Shown here: positions 1 to 9,413 of the stretch, piece after piece
Layout of the letters: every line of letters starts with the position of its first letter
Position numbering within the stretch: the first letter of the stretch is position 1
Assembly (NCBI GenBank): GCA_024693285.1
Contig: JAILLE010000012.1
Span: 1 to 64,000 of the forward strand
DNA length: 64,000 nucleotides
Direction: 5' to 3'
From: Bacteroidales bacterium
GTDB lineage: Bacteria; Bacteroidota; Bacteroidia; Bacteroidales; UBA932
Translations under genes and position numbers: made by a program
The notes under the pieces: model-generated
The model's input: the letters and a program-made list of their open reading frames with translations, nothing else
Database searches by the model: none
What the model was told of the DNA's origin: nothing

Positions 1-1
1 G

Positions 2-922
2 GCCTCATGGAAGAAAGTCGCAAAGTCCAAGGGCATCCAGCTGCTCTTCACCGAGTACAGCAAAACCACCACAATCCTCAGGGATCTCCTGAACGACTCG
101 TTCTCCAACATCTATGTCAATGACGAGAATGTCTATGAGGAGACAAAGAAGTATATCTCCCTGATCTCACCGGATCAGGAGAAGATCGTGAAGCTGTACG
201 ACGGGAAGGAAAGCATCTTCGACCATTTGGAGGTCACACGACAGATCAAGAGCTCATTCGGCAAGGTGGTGCCGATGAAGCAGGGAGCTTATCTCGTGAT
301 AGAGAGCACCGAGGCGCTGAATGTGATTGATGTCAACAGCGGCATACGCGCCAAGACATCAGACCAAGAGGAGAACACTTTCGAGGTCAACAAGATCGCT
401 GCCGAGGAGATAGCCAGGCAACTTCGCCTGAGGGATATGGGAGGAATTATAATCGTGGACTTCATTGACATGGAGTCCGGCGAGCACCGCAACGAGCTCC
501 ACAGGTACATGCAGGGGCTTATGGAAGCGGACAGGGCAAAACACAATGTCCTCCCCCTCACCAAGTTCGGCCTGATGCAGATCACCCGCCAGAGGATCCG
601 CCCTGCCACAGAGATCAACACCGCCGAGGTGTGTCCGGTTTGCCACGGCACCGGAAAGATTTCCTCGAGCGTGGTGATCGATGAGCAGATAGAGCGCAAT
701 ATCGCCTATTACGCCGAGCATGGGAAAAAGGCCATCACACTGAAGGTCAGTCCTATCCTGGGAGCTTACCTGAAACGGGGTAAGACCATGTTGTCAGACA
801 AGTCTTTCCTGGGGAAATGGAAACAGAAGTACAAATGCCGGATCAACCTCGAGGAGGTCACCGACTTCTCGGTCCTGCAGAATGAATTGTATGATGAGAA
901 AGGGGACAAGCTTGACAACTAA
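2..922 (+). CDS. rng: Ribonuclease G (RNase E/G family), 3' part
   Basis: This is the C-terminal part of a cytoplasmic endoribonuclease that processes rRNA and degrades mRNA. The frame is open from base 2, so the gene begins before the window and its N-terminal S1 domain is not visible. Both catalytic aspartate motifs are present: the DVNSG motif near base 330 and the IIVDFIDM motif near base 460, corresponding to the Mg-binding aspartates of E. coli RNase E. The zinc-link motif CPVCHGTGK follows near base 635, and then a small-domain tail. The protein ends soon after, as expected of RNase G-length proteins without the RNase E degradosome scaffold. The stop codon overlaps the tail-to-tail lnt gene and lies inside a terminator hairpin. 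Confidence 0.93.
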   Translation, partial: ASWKKVAKSKGIQLLFTEYSKTTTILRDLLNDSFSNIYVNDENVYEETKKYISLISPDQEKIVKLYDGKESIFDHLEVTRQIKSSFGKVVPMKQGAYLVIESTEALNVIDVNSGIRAKTSDQEENTFEVNKIAAEEIARQLRLRDMGGIIIVDFIDMESGEHRNELHRYMQGLMEADRAKHNVLPLTKFGLMQITRQRIRPATEINTAEVCPVCHGTGKISSSVVIDEQIERNIAYYAEHGKKAITLKVSPILGAYLKRGKTMLSDKSFLGKWKQKYKCRINLEEVTDFSVLQNELYDEKGDKLDN

Positions 923-936
923 GCTTGTCCTTTTTT
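904..936 (+). terminator. Rho-independent terminator of rng overlapping its stop codon
   Basis: A perfect 10-bp inverted repeat (904-913 and 921-930) with a 7-base loop is followed by six T residues (931-936). The loop and right arm contain the rng stop codon, and the element also lies over the last codons of the convergent lnt gene. Confidence 0.9.
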
Positions 937-2505
937 ATTTGTCAAGCGGCGGACTATAGTGCCGAGAAGGATGAGGATGAACATCAGGATGCAAATCCTG
1001 CCGACGAAATCCCCGTGACTCACAAAGAAAGTCTCCTCATCTGACAAACCGACCTTGCCGCTCAAAGTGGCTGGCTCCCACCAAGAGGTTTCCTTGACAA
1101 TCTTACCGGTGGGGTCGATAATCGCCGAAATGCCGGTATTGCCGCAGCGGGCTATCCAACGGCGGGTCTCAATGGCTCTCAAAGAGGCATAAGAAAGATG
1201 CTGCCTGTAGCCCGGGGTGTCGCCCCACCACGCGTCGTTGGTTATGATTGTCAGCAACTTAGCCCCATCACGGATATAATCCGCGCAGAACTCACCATAG
1301 ACGGACTCATAACAAATCGCGCAACCGATTTTCACACCGTTGAACACCAGATTGGCAGCCTTGCCATCACCAATGCAACGGCCCATCACACCACCCAGTT
1401 TGTCATCAATCGGACGGAAGAATGCCGGATACGGTGTCATCTCCACTCCGACGACCAACTTGTTCTTATGGTAAGTCTGGATGTCCCCCTCACTCCTCAT
1501 CATCAGTGCGGTGTTATGGGATTCTACCCAGCTGCCGTTGTTCAATTGCCTGGCAGTCTGGGAGGGACGATATGGACTGTTGATATATTCCCACGTTGAG
1601 GCCCCGAAAAGAAGTCCGGCCAATGGTCTGGAGGACAAATATTTCCGGAGAGTCTGGACTGTCGGGCTGGACGGAATCCCGTTCATTATGATGTCGCTCG
1701 TAAAGGTCTCGGGAGCGATCAACAACACCGTGCTGTCCTTTGGGGCATTCTCCAGCAGACCGACTAAAGTATTGTTTTGCTCTTCCTGTGTCTGTCCACC
1801 ATGCTTACCATAGACATCAATGTTTGGTTGGGCGATGAATACATCCAATTCCCCATCAGCTGGATCAGGCCTCAAGAATAATGAGATAGCCGGAGGTGCG
1901 AGGAAGAGCGACAAAGCACCGACGACAGCAGCGGCTTTCGCCTTGACATTGAACTCTTTCCATTTCCCGCTCCTATGCGACATCAGGATTCCGAATATAG
2001 CCAAGTTACATGCCCATATCCACAAAGAGCCGCCTATAGTGCCGGTAAACTCATACCATTGGATCCAATTGGTTGTCCTGGCGAAAGAGTTGCCCAATAC
2101 CAGCCAAGGCCAACTTATCTGAGCCCATGTCAAGTACCAGCGTTCCCAAGCGATCCATGCGAAAACAAGGAAAAGGTATGGCAAGACACCTTGGAGATGT
2201 CTCTTGCTCCACCTGAACAAGCCGAACACAATCGACATCTGGAAAGCGTTAGCCACACAAGCGAATATTCCTCCACCTACAGTAGCGTTACAGACCCAGA
2301 AAGTGGTGGCGGCGTTCCAAAGGAGGAAACATAGGTAATGCCACCAGCAAAATCCTTTGATCTTGGTCTCTTGGGCTACCTTCTCAGCGAAAAGCAGCGG
2401 GACGAAAGCCACCAGCGAAATGTAACCAGTCCCGGGCACAAGGAAGGGAACGCTCAACAGGACAGATGATAACAGAATCAGCGGGAATATCGTCTTCTTG
2501 GACAT
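919..2505 (-). CDS. lnt: Apolipoprotein N-acyltransferase Lnt
   Basis: A 528-residue inner-membrane enzyme that N-acylates the N-terminal cysteine of lipoproteins, the last step of lipoprotein maturation. The N-terminal half is strongly hydrophobic with several membrane segments. The periplasmic nitrilase-like domain shows the expected Glu-Lys-Cys catalytic set: Glu in APETF, Lys in the HKNKLVVGVE region, and Cys in CAICYES. I chose the ATG at 2505 (MSKKTIFPL) because it precedes the first hydrophobic segment; a longer reading would run into the upstream gene. The 19-bp gap to the DUF5686 gene suggests co-transcription with it and the DUF4783 gene. It converges on rng with a 4-bp overlap. Confidence 0.93.
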   Translation of the reverse strand: MSKKTIFPLILLSSVLLSVPFLVPGTGYISLVAFVPLLFAEKVAQETKIKGFCWWHYLCFLLWNAATTFWVCNATVGGGIFACVANAFQMSIVFGLFRWSKRHLQGVLPYLFLVFAWIAWERWYLTWAQISWPWLVLGNSFARTTNWIQWYEFTGTIGGSLWIWACNLAIFGILMSHRSGKWKEFNVKAKAAAVVGALSLFLAPPAISLFLRPDPADGELDVFIAQPNIDVYGKHGGQTQEEQNNTLVGLLENAPKDSTVLLIAPETFTSDIIMNGIPSSPTVQTLRKYLSSRPLAGLLFGASTWEYINSPYRPSQTARQLNNGSWVESHNTALMMRSEGDIQTYHKNKLVVGVEMTPYPAFFRPIDDKLGGVMGRCIGDGKAANLVFNGVKIGCAICYESVYGEFCADYIRDGAKLLTIITNDAWWGDTPGYRQHLSYASLRAIETRRWIARCGNTGISAIIDPTGKIVKETSWWEPATLSGKVGLSDEETFFVSHGDFVGRICILMFILILLGTIVRRLTNKKGQA

Positions 2506-2524
2506 ATCGGAACAAGTTAAAGGA

Positions 2525-5035
2525 TCAAAGGTTGAACACAAAGCCCAAATTGACCACGAACCGGTTCGGATGAGGGACACTCACCCCATCGACAATCTTG
2601 TCCCGGTGGGTCAATCTCCACACCGCGTCAACCCTCAAGACTTTGAATATGTTGGAAAGGCCCACGCCAGCCTCGACATAGGGCGTTTCAAGTTTGTTCA
2701 TGCCGATAGGGAAAACCATATCGGCGCCAGAGGCAGGATCTCCGGGGATGCCATTGTTCTCATCCCTTAAGGTACCGTAAGCGGCCCTCACCAGAACGAT
2801 CTCACGGAGTTTGAGTTTCTTGATCAACGGAATCTTTCCAAGGAAAAAGCCCCTGAAATCGTGCTCCCAGAACAGAGTGGCCCATGTGTCGGAAGCGAAC
2901 TCATAATAGTCCATGCAGGAAAACGCTCTCCTCCTGATACGGTAACTCTCATTACCCTCGTAAATCTTAAGCAAAGGATAAGGAACCTTACCAACGATAG
3001 TACCGGCGTTCAAGGTAATATTTGATGCTCCCAAAGGAGCAGTGAGAAGGGTGTACTGCAATCCAGCCTCAGGACGGAAAAAGGTATATTCATTACGTCC
3101 CACACCTTCCATCGCCGCCGCCATGCTGATCGTCAGCACCGGATATGCGGAGAACACATAATGCTTGTCAAATACTCCCCTAGTGACAATCTCATCTTTA
3201 GAGAAACGCAAATGCAGCAGGGCCTGGTCAAAGGCGACGGACTTATATGGAGTCCCGTCCTTTCGCACCATCGGGACGACACTGCTCGGGAATATCTCAC
3301 GCATCTGCAACCCTGTGGTCATATTGAAACCTTGGGTCCACTCATGCTGGTAGTTGATAGAGAAGTCATTGATCAAACTCATCTTCCTACCACCCTTTTT
3401 GGCCAAAATAGAAGTCACAACATCACCGTTGCCGAATCCGAACGAACCGGCACCTAAAGGAAGCATGTCATGCTTGTACGAAACAACCAGTTTGCGTTGC
3501 GGGAGATTGCCTAGAATAAACTCTGTCGAAAGACCTCCTTTCCATAACTCATCTTTGAGACCGTAAGCGGCATATCCCATCAGCCGGAACTTCCGGCTGA
3601 GATCTTTTGTCGTCCTGAAGCCCATCTGGAATCTCGGTCCCTCAAGATCATTGAAGCTGTATATCGAGTCATCGGGGCCCAACCCCACATACTTGAAATT
3701 GAAAAAGCCGTTGGAAAACATGTCAACAGTCTTCTCGGCGAACTTGTACAAGGACACATTCTTGACGGAATCCACCATGTCGTAGATTCCCTGTTCCTTT
3801 TCACTCAGCGGATACGGGCGTATAGAGGCCCAGTAAGCCTCATCATCATTCAAGACATCGTTATGCATCAACACCGGAGCCTTCGTGTCCAAAATCCCAA
3901 GAATCTGACTCTCCGAGAAAGAAGGATTGAAATAATCTATCTGCCTATTGGCCATGAAAGCAACCTCCTTGGATCCGACCAGAGTCACAGCGGCATCAAT
4001 ATAAATACGATCCTGCTTGTAAAACCATGTCGAATCCGGAAGCTGTTGATTCTCAACATCAATCACTAGTTTCCTGACCCAGTTGACTCCGGATGACTTG
4101 TTCAAGCTGGCCCGCAAAGACCTGATCGCCAGATCCTTCGCGTCAATCAGCATCTCTCCGTCAAAAGCCGGCGATGAGGCCCACTTGGAAGGACTGAACC
4201 TTAACCTGTACGTCTCACGTCCGTCAACAGTAAGGCTGTCCACAAGATAATAGTCATAAAACAAAGACCCGTTGTCGGCCAGCGGGGAAGGGATCTCCAC
4301 CTGGAAAATATTCAGGTAGTTCTCGTAAAAATTGGCTTTTATATAAAGGCCTCCTGTGAACTGGGCGACCGTCTTCTCTTCTTGGATGCCAGAGATACGG
4401 CTTGACTCTATGACTTCCTTTTTCAGCTCAGGACTTCGTGAATGAAAATAATGTGACTTGGATTCAGCGATCATCACCGGAAGATACGGCTGGCCGGAAA
4501 TCAAAGACGTGTCCACATAATCGTAGACGAAATGGAAACTCCGGGGAAGAAGCTTCTCCACCATCCCGGGATTGACCAAATCAAACTCATTCCTGCTGTA
4601 AATCTCGCAGTCATATTGAGGGCGATGTTCGGGATTATTACGGTTCTTCGCCTCTTTGATACGCCCCAAAAGGGATTTCAGATATCTGTCATCCGCTTTG
4701 ACATATGCCGGATCAAGGACGTCCTCGAAAGGTTTAAGACGGAAGTAAACCGTATTGAAGTGTTTAGGAGCAATGACCGTCTCTGACGGGAGATATCCCA
4801 CGCGGCTAACCGATATGACAGATAAGGAATCCTCCCTCGTCTCCAAAGCGAACCAACCATCCGTGTCAGTTGTCGTTCCAACTGTCGAACCTTTGAAAAA
4901 CACTCCGGCATAAGAGATCCCCTCACCTGTTGACTCATCGATGACACGACCACGGACTTTCGTCGACTGGGCGAAAGATCCAGGAAGTGACAGCAATAAA
5001 AACAGCGTCGCCAGAATGAACTTCAACGGTCTCAT
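2525..5035 (-). CDS. DUF5686 / carboxypeptidase-like regulatory domain outer-membrane protein
   Basis: An 836-residue secreted protein with a clear signal peptide (about residues 1-22, ending in SFAQ). A carboxypeptidase-regulatory-like (CarboxypepD_reg) domain follows at roughly residues 25-105, seen from the VRGRVIDESTGEGISYAGV pattern. The rest matches the Bacteroidota DUF5686 family, with a C-terminal half rich in alternating aromatic and polar strands and a final phenylalanine-containing strand, as in outer-membrane beta-barrels. The function of the family is unknown; similarity to the first part of TonB-dependent receptors is limited to the regulatory domain. Its start overlaps the stop of the DUF4783 gene (ATGA), implying translational coupling. 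Confidence 0.85.
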   Translation of the reverse strand: MRPLKFILATLFLLLSLPGSFAQSTKVRGRVIDESTGEGISYAGVFFKGSTVGTTTDTDGWFALETREDSLSVISVSRVGYLPSETVIAPKHFNTVYFRLKPFEDVLDPAYVKADDRYLKSLLGRIKEAKNRNNPEHRPQYDCEIYSRNEFDLVNPGMVEKLLPRSFHFVYDYVDTSLISGQPYLPVMIAESKSHYFHSRSPELKKEVIESSRISGIQEEKTVAQFTGGLYIKANFYENYLNIFQVEIPSPLADNGSLFYDYYLVDSLTVDGRETYRLRFSPSKWASSPAFDGEMLIDAKDLAIRSLRASLNKSSGVNWVRKLVIDVENQQLPDSTWFYKQDRIYIDAAVTLVGSKEVAFMANRQIDYFNPSFSESQILGILDTKAPVLMHNDVLNDDEAYWASIRPYPLSEKEQGIYDMVDSVKNVSLYKFAEKTVDMFSNGFFNFKYVGLGPDDSIYSFNDLEGPRFQMGFRTTKDLSRKFRLMGYAAYGLKDELWKGGLSTEFILGNLPQRKLVVSYKHDMLPLGAGSFGFGNGDVVTSILAKKGGRKMSLINDFSINYQHEWTQGFNMTTGLQMREIFPSSVVPMVRKDGTPYKSVAFDQALLHLRFSKDEIVTRGVFDKHYVFSAYPVLTISMAAAMEGVGRNEYTFFRPEAGLQYTLLTAPLGASNITLNAGTIVGKVPYPLLKIYEGNESYRIRRRAFSCMDYYEFASDTWATLFWEHDFRGFFLGKIPLIKKLKLREIVLVRAAYGTLRDENNGIPGDPASGADMVFPIGMNKLETPYVEAGVGLSNIFKVLRVDAVWRLTHRDKIVDGVSVPHPNRFVVNLGFVFNL

Positions 5036-5436
5036 CTGATCCGGTCGATCTTGAGCTGCTGGATCACATAACGATCCTTGCTCTTGCTCACGAATATAGT
5101 GACCTCAAACAACTCCCCTCCGGCGTTGAGATAACCCAACGCATATTTCGTGTTGGATCTGGAGGCCGTATGATTGATCTCGAAAGAACGGGGCGTGTGT
5201 GACGAGAAAAAAGTCTTGAGGATCTGCTTAGCCTGGTTCTTGCTCGAGTTGTTAGTCGAGGACATTATCGAAATCTCCAGATTATCAGAGAACCATGCCG
5301 AGAGACTCTCGGCATCCCCGCTGGCCAGATATTTGGAAATGGGCACAAAAACATCATAGCTGTCGCCAGCCGCCTTTGCGGTCAGACACAGCATCAACGC
5401 CGCGAAAGCGAGGAATAACTTGACTCGTATCCTCAT
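5032..5436 (-). CDS. DUF4783 family secreted protein
   Basis: A 134-residue protein with an N-terminal signal peptide (about residues 1-22, ending in AKA). The mature part has the SNTF2-like alpha/beta pattern of the Bacteroidota DUF4783 family: a helix with ISKYLASGD and SLSAWFSD, then strands ending in IQQLKIDRIR. It probably acts in the periplasm, but no specific function is known. It is the first gene of the DUF4783-DUF5686-lnt transcription unit, and its stop overlaps the next start by four bases. It is divergent from rlmH, with about 50 bp between the two starts. Confidence 0.75.
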   Translation of the reverse strand: MRIRVKLFLAFAALMLCLTAKAAGDSYDVFVPISKYLASGDAESLSAWFSDNLEISIMSSTNNSSKNQAKQILKTFFSSHTPRSFEINHTASRSNTKYALGYLNAGGELFEVTIFVSKSKDRYVIQQLKIDRIR

Positions 5437-5473
5437 AACATCCTTATTTGTTGCAAATACCGAGCCACTTTCT

Positions 5474-5481
5474 TATTTTTG
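5474..5481 (+). promoter_or_regulatory. -7 promoter element (TATTTTTG) for rlmH
   Basis: TATTTTTG matches the Bacteroidota sigma-ABfr -7 consensus TAnnTTTG. A TTTG/TTG sequence at 5447-5453 lies at about the right distance to be the -33 element. Only six bases separate the element from the rlmH ATG, so the transcript is predicted to be leaderless or nearly so. Confidence 0.65.
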
Positions 5482-5487
5482 CAGTTG

Positions 5488-5961
5488 ATGAAGATTAGCT
5501 TGCTGACTGTTGGAAAAACCGATTCCGGATGGGTTCGGGAAGGTCTGGAGACCTACGCTTCCAGACTCAGGCGATATGTTCCCTTCAGCGTTATCGAGAT
5601 TCCCGATCTGAAGAATGCCGCATCGCTTTCCAAGGAGCAAGTGAAGGAGAAGGAGGGAGAGTCAATACTTGGTAATATAGGCCCCCGGGACTCTGTTATT
5701 CTTCTCGATGAGAGGGGGAAGGAATACACGTCCATTGAATTCGCGAAGGAAATTGAGCGCATGATGGTGTCCTGTGGCAAAAATATTGTATTCGTGACCG
5801 GTGGCGCTTTCGGTTTCTCAGACGCTGTCTATGCCAGATGTGACGGCAAGGTCTCCTTGTCAAAAATGACTTTCACCCACCAGATGGTCAGGGCCGTGTT
5901 CACAGAGCAATTGTACCGGGCATTCACGATAATAAAGGGAGAGCCGTATCATCACGAATGA
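5488..5961 (+). CDS. rlmH: 23S rRNA (pseudouridine-1915-N3)-methyltransferase RlmH
   Basis: A 157-residue SPOUT-class methyltransferase that methylates pseudouridine 1915 in helix 69 of 23S rRNA on assembled ribosomes. The family hallmarks are visible: the SAM-binding knot region FVTGGAFGFSDAVY and the C-terminal LYRAFTIIKGEPYHH. The length is typical. I use the ATG at 5488 rather than the in-frame TTG at 5479, because the TTG overlaps the -7 element. The stop codon overlaps the start of the downstream histidine kinase (ATGA at 5958-5961), so the two are translationally coupled, an unusual pairing. Confidence 0.95.
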   Translation: MKISLLTVGKTDSGWVREGLETYASRLRRYVPFSVIEIPDLKNAASLSKEQVKEKEGESILGNIGPRDSVILLDERGKEYTSIEFAKEIERMMVSCGKNIVFVTGGAFGFSDAVYARCDGKVSLSKMTFTHQMVRAVFTEQLYRAFTIIKGEPYHHE

Positions 5962-8900
5962 GAGGATCTAAGTCAAATATTTGGAGATATCTCTTATGGA
6001 TCATGGCAGCTGCCGTGGTCTTGGTGGTCGCGTTCCTAGCGTTCCGCCCCTCACCCGCAGACACCATCAAAGCCTCCCAACGCACGGAGAAAGCTCTCGG
6101 CAAGAGGATGGCCGTACTGGACGGCTATATTGAAAGCGCTTTGGCTGAAGGAGATATCTGGATCGGGAGCCTAGGACTTCCGGAAGACATGGTGATCTAT
6201 CGTTACATCGAGGACACCCTCCAGTCATGGTGCAACCAGTTCCCGGTCAGAAACGACGACATTGCCGGGAAATTAGTGATACAGAGGCTATCAAGGCCTC
6301 GAGAAAACATCTCATCCCCTCTAGCCGAGGTTCGTGACGAGCCATCATTCGTCAATTATGGGTTGAAATGGTATCTCGTCAAATCCGCTTCAAGAGGAAC
6401 GGTCAAAGTGATAGCAGGACTTGAGATCATGGACACCATGGCCGAGGAAGCTTCCAACGGAGTCAACTCTAGACTCGACCCGGGCAATGGCTACTCCATA
6501 GTTCCTCTTTCCGAGAATGGAGGCTCCCTTGTAAGTCTTGGAGACACCCCTGTCTTCAAGGTTGTGTCCGAATCGATCACAGGGCAGGGACCGTTCACAA
6601 GTCCGGCGCTCTTCTCTAAGCTTTTCTCACCGACAACTTATGCGGACGGAAAGGTTTTCAACTCGCTGGGAGCGCTTCTAATTGTTTCTCTGGCAATATT
6701 TCTCGGAATATGCCTGTTGTTCTTCTTTAGGAAACGGCTGCTGAAAAGAATCCTTTCCCGGAACAGGTCCAGGGTATGGTTGATTCTCCACTTCTGTTGC
6801 CTGACCATATTATTGGTGGGAGTCCTTCTATATATTCATTTCATCCTCAAGAGTATAATCCTCAACTCCAGCATCGCGCTCGAGCTTTACAAGCTTAATG
6901 AGCTAAGCGTCTACAGTCTTCTCATATACCTCACTCTTGCCGCTTTGATGGTCGCTGTTCCCCTGATCGGTGTGATGATAGCGGCTCCCTTGAAGGAACT
7001 CACCGGGATAAAGATCGACCCCTTATCCAGAACATCCAGGATTATCTTGTCCATTATCTTCGGAGCTTACCTTGTCACCATGACGGGAGTCCTCGGATTC
7101 AACAAGGAGAGAGATAGGATCAATGTGTTAGCCAACAGGCTGTCGATGGACAGGAATATTAGCCTGGAACTCCAGCTGCGACTGATGGAAGACAAAATAT
7201 CCTCTGACCAGCTGATCGCCTCTCTTGCCTCGATTCCCAACAGCAACAGTATTATTGCCAACAGGATATTGGAAAGTTATATGGTAGGGCTCTCTCAGGA
7301 CAATGACTTGATAGTCGAGCTATTCCCCGAGAACGAGCAGAACCCGAACGCTATAGCCTATTTCACCAGGATGGTGTCAGGAGGAATCCCAATTGCTGAC
7401 GGAACCCGGTTCCGGTTCTGGAGAGACACTGGTGGAAACAGCTTCTACACAGGCGATTTCGCATATTATAACCAATCCAGTGGAGTAACCATGATGCTCC
7501 TCACCGTCTCGCCCAAGTCGAACCGGGAGGACAGGGGTTACGCCAGGATACTCGGATATTCCGCCCCAGGTGATGTTATTCTTCCAGCCAGATATTCCTA
7601 TGCGAAATACTCCTCGGATAACCTGGTGTCCTATAAAGGCAATTACGCCTACTCCACCAGGCTCGACAATGAAAGGAAGGCGGAATTGCTTGGATCTGTC
7701 GGAGGATTTCTCCGTGCGGGAGGATATATCCATTTCATAAACAACGTCTCTGACGAAGATATCATACTCCTGTCAAGGGAGAAGATAGAGGATTTCTATT
7801 ATTTCGTGGCCTTCCTGTTCCTGACCTTGATCCTGTTTTTCTGCTTGAGCATACCTTGGGTTTTCAGGAACCGTCAGAAAGTCAGGGAAAAGAACTACTT
7901 CAAGTCCAGGTTCAACGCGTCGATGATGGTGGCGCTGGTGATGACCCTTATCGCCTTGGCTACAGTCAGTGTTCTTTTCGTCTACAGGAGAAACAACGCC
8001 AATCTCAAGTATTCGATGGCGGAGAAGACGAACTCCATCCAGACCCTGCTCGAGGCCAGATGCCGGTTCGCCCAAGACTATACGGAATGGAACACCCAGG
8101 AAGCCGCGGCGGCCCTCGAGGATGTCAGCAACACTATGAAATGCGACATCACTCTTTACACGACCAGCGGCAAGGAATTCCGTTCGACCACACCGGAAGT
8201 ATTTGATCGATTGTTACTTGGCGCCAGGATAAACCAGGATGCTTTCGAGAATATAATATACAATAATCGTCGGTATTATATCGGGAAGGAATATATCGGC
8301 CCTGAAGAGACCTACTTCCTCTACGCTCCAGTATTCAACAGCCAGGGAAAGATGATCGCCATAATGGCGGCGCCTTATACGGATGAGAGTTTCGACTTCA
8401 AGTCGGAGGCTGTCCTTCACTCGATCACAGTAGTTATCGTCTTCCTTATCCTACTGCTCCTTGCCAGGCTGCTTATGGAAAGGGCTGTTGAGAAGATGTT
8501 CAAGCCTATTACGGAAGTCGGCCGGAAGATGAACGAGGTTGACATCAACAACCTGGAATATATTGTCTACGAGAGAGATGACGAGGTCTCTACGCTGGTC
8601 CGCGCATATAACCTCATGGTCCATGACCTATATAATTCGACGAAACAGTTGACACAAGCGGAAAGAGACAAGGCATGGGCGACTATGGCCCGCCAGGTAG
8701 CCCACGAGATCAAGAATCCTCTGACTCCTATCAAGCTCCAGATACAGAGGCTGATAAGGATGAAGAGCAAAGGTGATCCCGCATGGGCTGACAGGTTTGA
8801 CGAGATCTCCAAGGAGGTTCTCAGCCAGATTGACTTGTTGGCCGACACCGCCAACGAGTTCTCCACTTTCGCGAAGTTGTACACTGAGGAGCCGGTTGAG

Positions 8901-9368
8901 ATTGACCTCGACAAGATGCTTAAGGAACAGATTGACTTGTTCGACAGCAGAGACAATATCAACTTCTCATACATGGGGCTCCAGGGAGCTGAGATAATAG
9001 GACCGAAACCTCAGCTTATCCGAGTGTTCGTCAATCTCATCGGCAACTCCGTCCAGGCTATCGAGAACGCGCAAGACGAGATACGGAACAATGGTGGAGA
9101 GCCATTTATGGGTCAGATACTTGTGTCATTGAGACTCTCAAACAAGGAAGGTTTCTACGATATAGTGTTCGAGGACAACGGGCCTGGAGTAAGTGACGAG
9201 AACCGCTCGAAACTGTTCACTCCAAACTTCACCACAAAGAGCAACGGCACCGGACTGGGTTTGTCCATATGCCGTAACATAGTCGAGAAGTGCGAGGGAG
9301 AGATATTCTACTCCAAGTCATTCTCCCTCAAGGGAGCCTGTTTCACAGTCCGGTACCCGAGGAAATAA
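5958..9368 (+). CDS. Large membrane sensor histidine kinase, NtrY-like
   Basis: A 1136-residue sensor kinase. One TM helix near residues 9-29 precedes a ~200-residue extracytoplasmic segment. Further TM helices lie near 236-258, 272-297, 318-344 and 358-380, then a second extracytoplasmic region, TM pairs near 612-636 and 652-676, a third sensor region, and a last TM near 821-843. A HAMP-like linker follows (about 836-890), then the H-box ARQVAHEIKNPLTPIK with His916, the N-box NLIGNSVQAIEN, and the G-boxes DNGPGVSDE and GTGLGLSICRNIVE. H-box and HAMP are of the NtrY type. No response regulator is adjacent. The three separate periplasmic segments and the coupling to rlmH are unusual; the signal sensed is unknown. 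Confidence 0.88.
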   Translation: MRGSKSNIWRYLLWIMAAAVVLVVAFLAFRPSPADTIKASQRTEKALGKRMAVLDGYIESALAEGDIWIGSLGLPEDMVIYRYIEDTLQSWCNQFPVRNDDIAGKLVIQRLSRPRENISSPLAEVRDEPSFVNYGLKWYLVKSASRGTVKVIAGLEIMDTMAEEASNGVNSRLDPGNGYSIVPLSENGGSLVSLGDTPVFKVVSESITGQGPFTSPALFSKLFSPTTYADGKVFNSLGALLIVSLAIFLGICLLFFFRKRLLKRILSRNRSRVWLILHFCCLTILLVGVLLYIHFILKSIILNSSIALELYKLNELSVYSLLIYLTLAALMVAVPLIGVMIAAPLKELTGIKIDPLSRTSRIILSIIFGAYLVTMTGVLGFNKERDRINVLANRLSMDRNISLELQLRLMEDKISSDQLIASLASIPNSNSIIANRILESYMVGLSQDNDLIVELFPENEQNPNAIAYFTRMVSGGIPIADGTRFRFWRDTGGNSFYTGDFAYYNQSSGVTMMLLTVSPKSNREDRGYARILGYSAPGDVILPARYSYAKYSSDNLVSYKGNYAYSTRLDNERKAELLGSVGGFLRAGGYIHFINNVSDEDIILLSREKIEDFYYFVAFLFLTLILFFCLSIPWVFRNRQKVREKNYFKSRFNASMMVALVMTLIALATVSVLFVYRRNNANLKYSMAEKTNSIQTLLEARCRFAQDYTEWNTQEAAAALEDVSNTMKCDITLYTTSGKEFRSTTPEVFDRLLLGARINQDAFENIIYNNRRYYIGKEYIGPEETYFLYAPVFNSQGKMIAIMAAPYTDESFDFKSEAVLHSITVVIVFLILLLLARLLMERAVEKMFKPITEVGRKMNEVDINNLEYIVYERDDEVSTLVRAYNLMVHDLYNSTKQLTQAERDKAWATMARQVAHEIKNPLTPIKLQIQRLIRMKSKGDPAWADRFDEISKEVLSQIDLLADTANEFSTFAKLYTEEPVEIDLDKMLKEQIDLFDSRDNINFSYMGLQGAEIIGPKPQLIRVFVNLIGNSVQAIENAQDEIRNNGGEPFMGQILVSLRLSNKEGFYDIVFEDNGPGVSDENRSKLFTPNFTTKSNGTGLGLSICRNIVEKCEGEIFYSKSFSLKGACFTVRYPRK

Positions 9369-9413
9369 TTCCCTCTTAAATCACATATAATTACCATCAT
9401 ATATTTCCGACTC

